DNA of 64,000 bases from Eubacteriales bacterium (GTDB lineage Bacteria; Bacillota; Clostridia; Peptostreptococcales; Anaerovoracaceae). The stretch spans positions 1 through 64,000 of the forward strand of contig JAQYMQ010000004.1 in NCBI GenBank assembly GCA_028872475.1. The letters run 5' to 3'. Below are positions 63,930 through 64,000 of this stretch, piece by piece (positions within the stretch are counted from its first letter, which is position 1; the number at the start of each line of letters is the position of its first letter). Both the position numbers and the translations under genes were made by a program. The notes below the pieces were generated by a model, which made no database searches, was not told the origin of the DNA, and worked only from the letters and a program-made list of their open reading frames with translations.

Positions 63930-64000
63930 TTACCTCTTATTTGAATTTCTCCAAATTTTCTGCTGTTCAGCAGCCTTAATTAACTCATCTCTGTGTTCTG
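63930..64000 (-). CDS. C-terminal fragment of an unidentified protein
   Basis: An open frame enters from the right edge and ends at a TAA 22 bp before the brnQ start. The last residues read HRDELIKAAEQQKIWRNSNK then R. The amphipathic, charged end looks like real coding sequence, but 22 codons are too few to name the family. Confidence 0.45.
   Translation of the reverse strand, partial: EHRDELIKAAEQQKIWRNSNKR

Overview
The window is a stretch of low-GC (roughly one-third G+C by eye) bacterial chromosome. It looks like an anaerobic Firmicute of the class Clostridia. Support comes from MutS2, ZapA, an infC-rpmI-rplT operon with an attenuator leader, an L10 leader, a lysine riboswitch, an ECF-type S component, pot genes with a fused potCD, and AGGAGG-type ribosome binding sites with frequent TTG and GTG starts. 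Genus cannot be settled from sequence alone. Almost all genes lie on the minus strand; only the comM tail, dprA and a cation efflux gene are on the plus strand. I saw no tRNA, rRNA, CRISPR array, insertion sequence or prophage.

Layout. 1-1.2 kb: end of comM and dprA (natural transformation). 1.4-6.5 kb: an amino-acid ABC importer followed by a methionine-gamma-lyase-like PLP enzyme, a DedA-type membrane protein and a Crp/Fnr regulator. 6.8-9.4 kb: exonuclease III, a DUF2156 protein and a sirtuin. 9.5-18.4 kb: a tightly packed run argS, radical SAM, TPR protein, metallophosphoesterase, DUF975/CmpB membrane protein, a P1B-ATPase-like protein with every catalytic motif missing, and an ECF S component. 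18.6-26.2 kb: mutS2, zapA, pheT, pheS, an rRNA methyltransferase. 26.3-29.8 kb: ftsZ, a D,D-carboxypeptidase and a lipoprotein relative of trigger factor. 29.9-31.25 kb: rplT, rpmI, infC (probable ATT start) and their leader. 31.3-33.4 kb: an MFS carrier and a pentapeptide-repeat protein. 33.6-37.1 kb: rpmG, secE, nusG, rplK, rplA, L10 leader, rplJ, rplL, ending at a terminator with no rpoB behind it.

37.2-41.25 kb: an FMN reductase, a small membrane protein, and an ABC importer behind a lysine riboswitch with its promoter and terminator all visible, so its substrate is probably lysine. 41.3-45.1 kb: a NatAB-like exporter and a cation diffusion facilitator. 45.2-49.4 kb: nitrilase-family hydrolase, gpmI and aminopeptidase P. 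49.5-54.6 kb: a tandem repeat that grew out of the 3' end of a NUDIX gene, an XRE membrane regulator, rlmN, and a TrmB-aminotransferase fused frame with an internal ribosome binding site. 54.7-59.1 kb: potABCD polyamine importer, in which PotA carries a duplicated extra region and PotC and PotD are fused. 59.2-62.5 kb: a cell-surface locus with a small lipoprotein, a broken acyltransferase, a Wzx-like flippase and a second protein with a similar small domain. 62.5-64 kb: a branched-chain amino acid carrier and the tail of an unknown gene.

Taken together the window encodes core translation, division and wall genes mixed with several amino acid and polyamine importers, as expected for a peptide- and amino-acid-using anaerobe. 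The items most worth following are the pseudo-P-type ATPase in its membrane operon, the enlarged PotA, and the trmB-aminotransferase junction.
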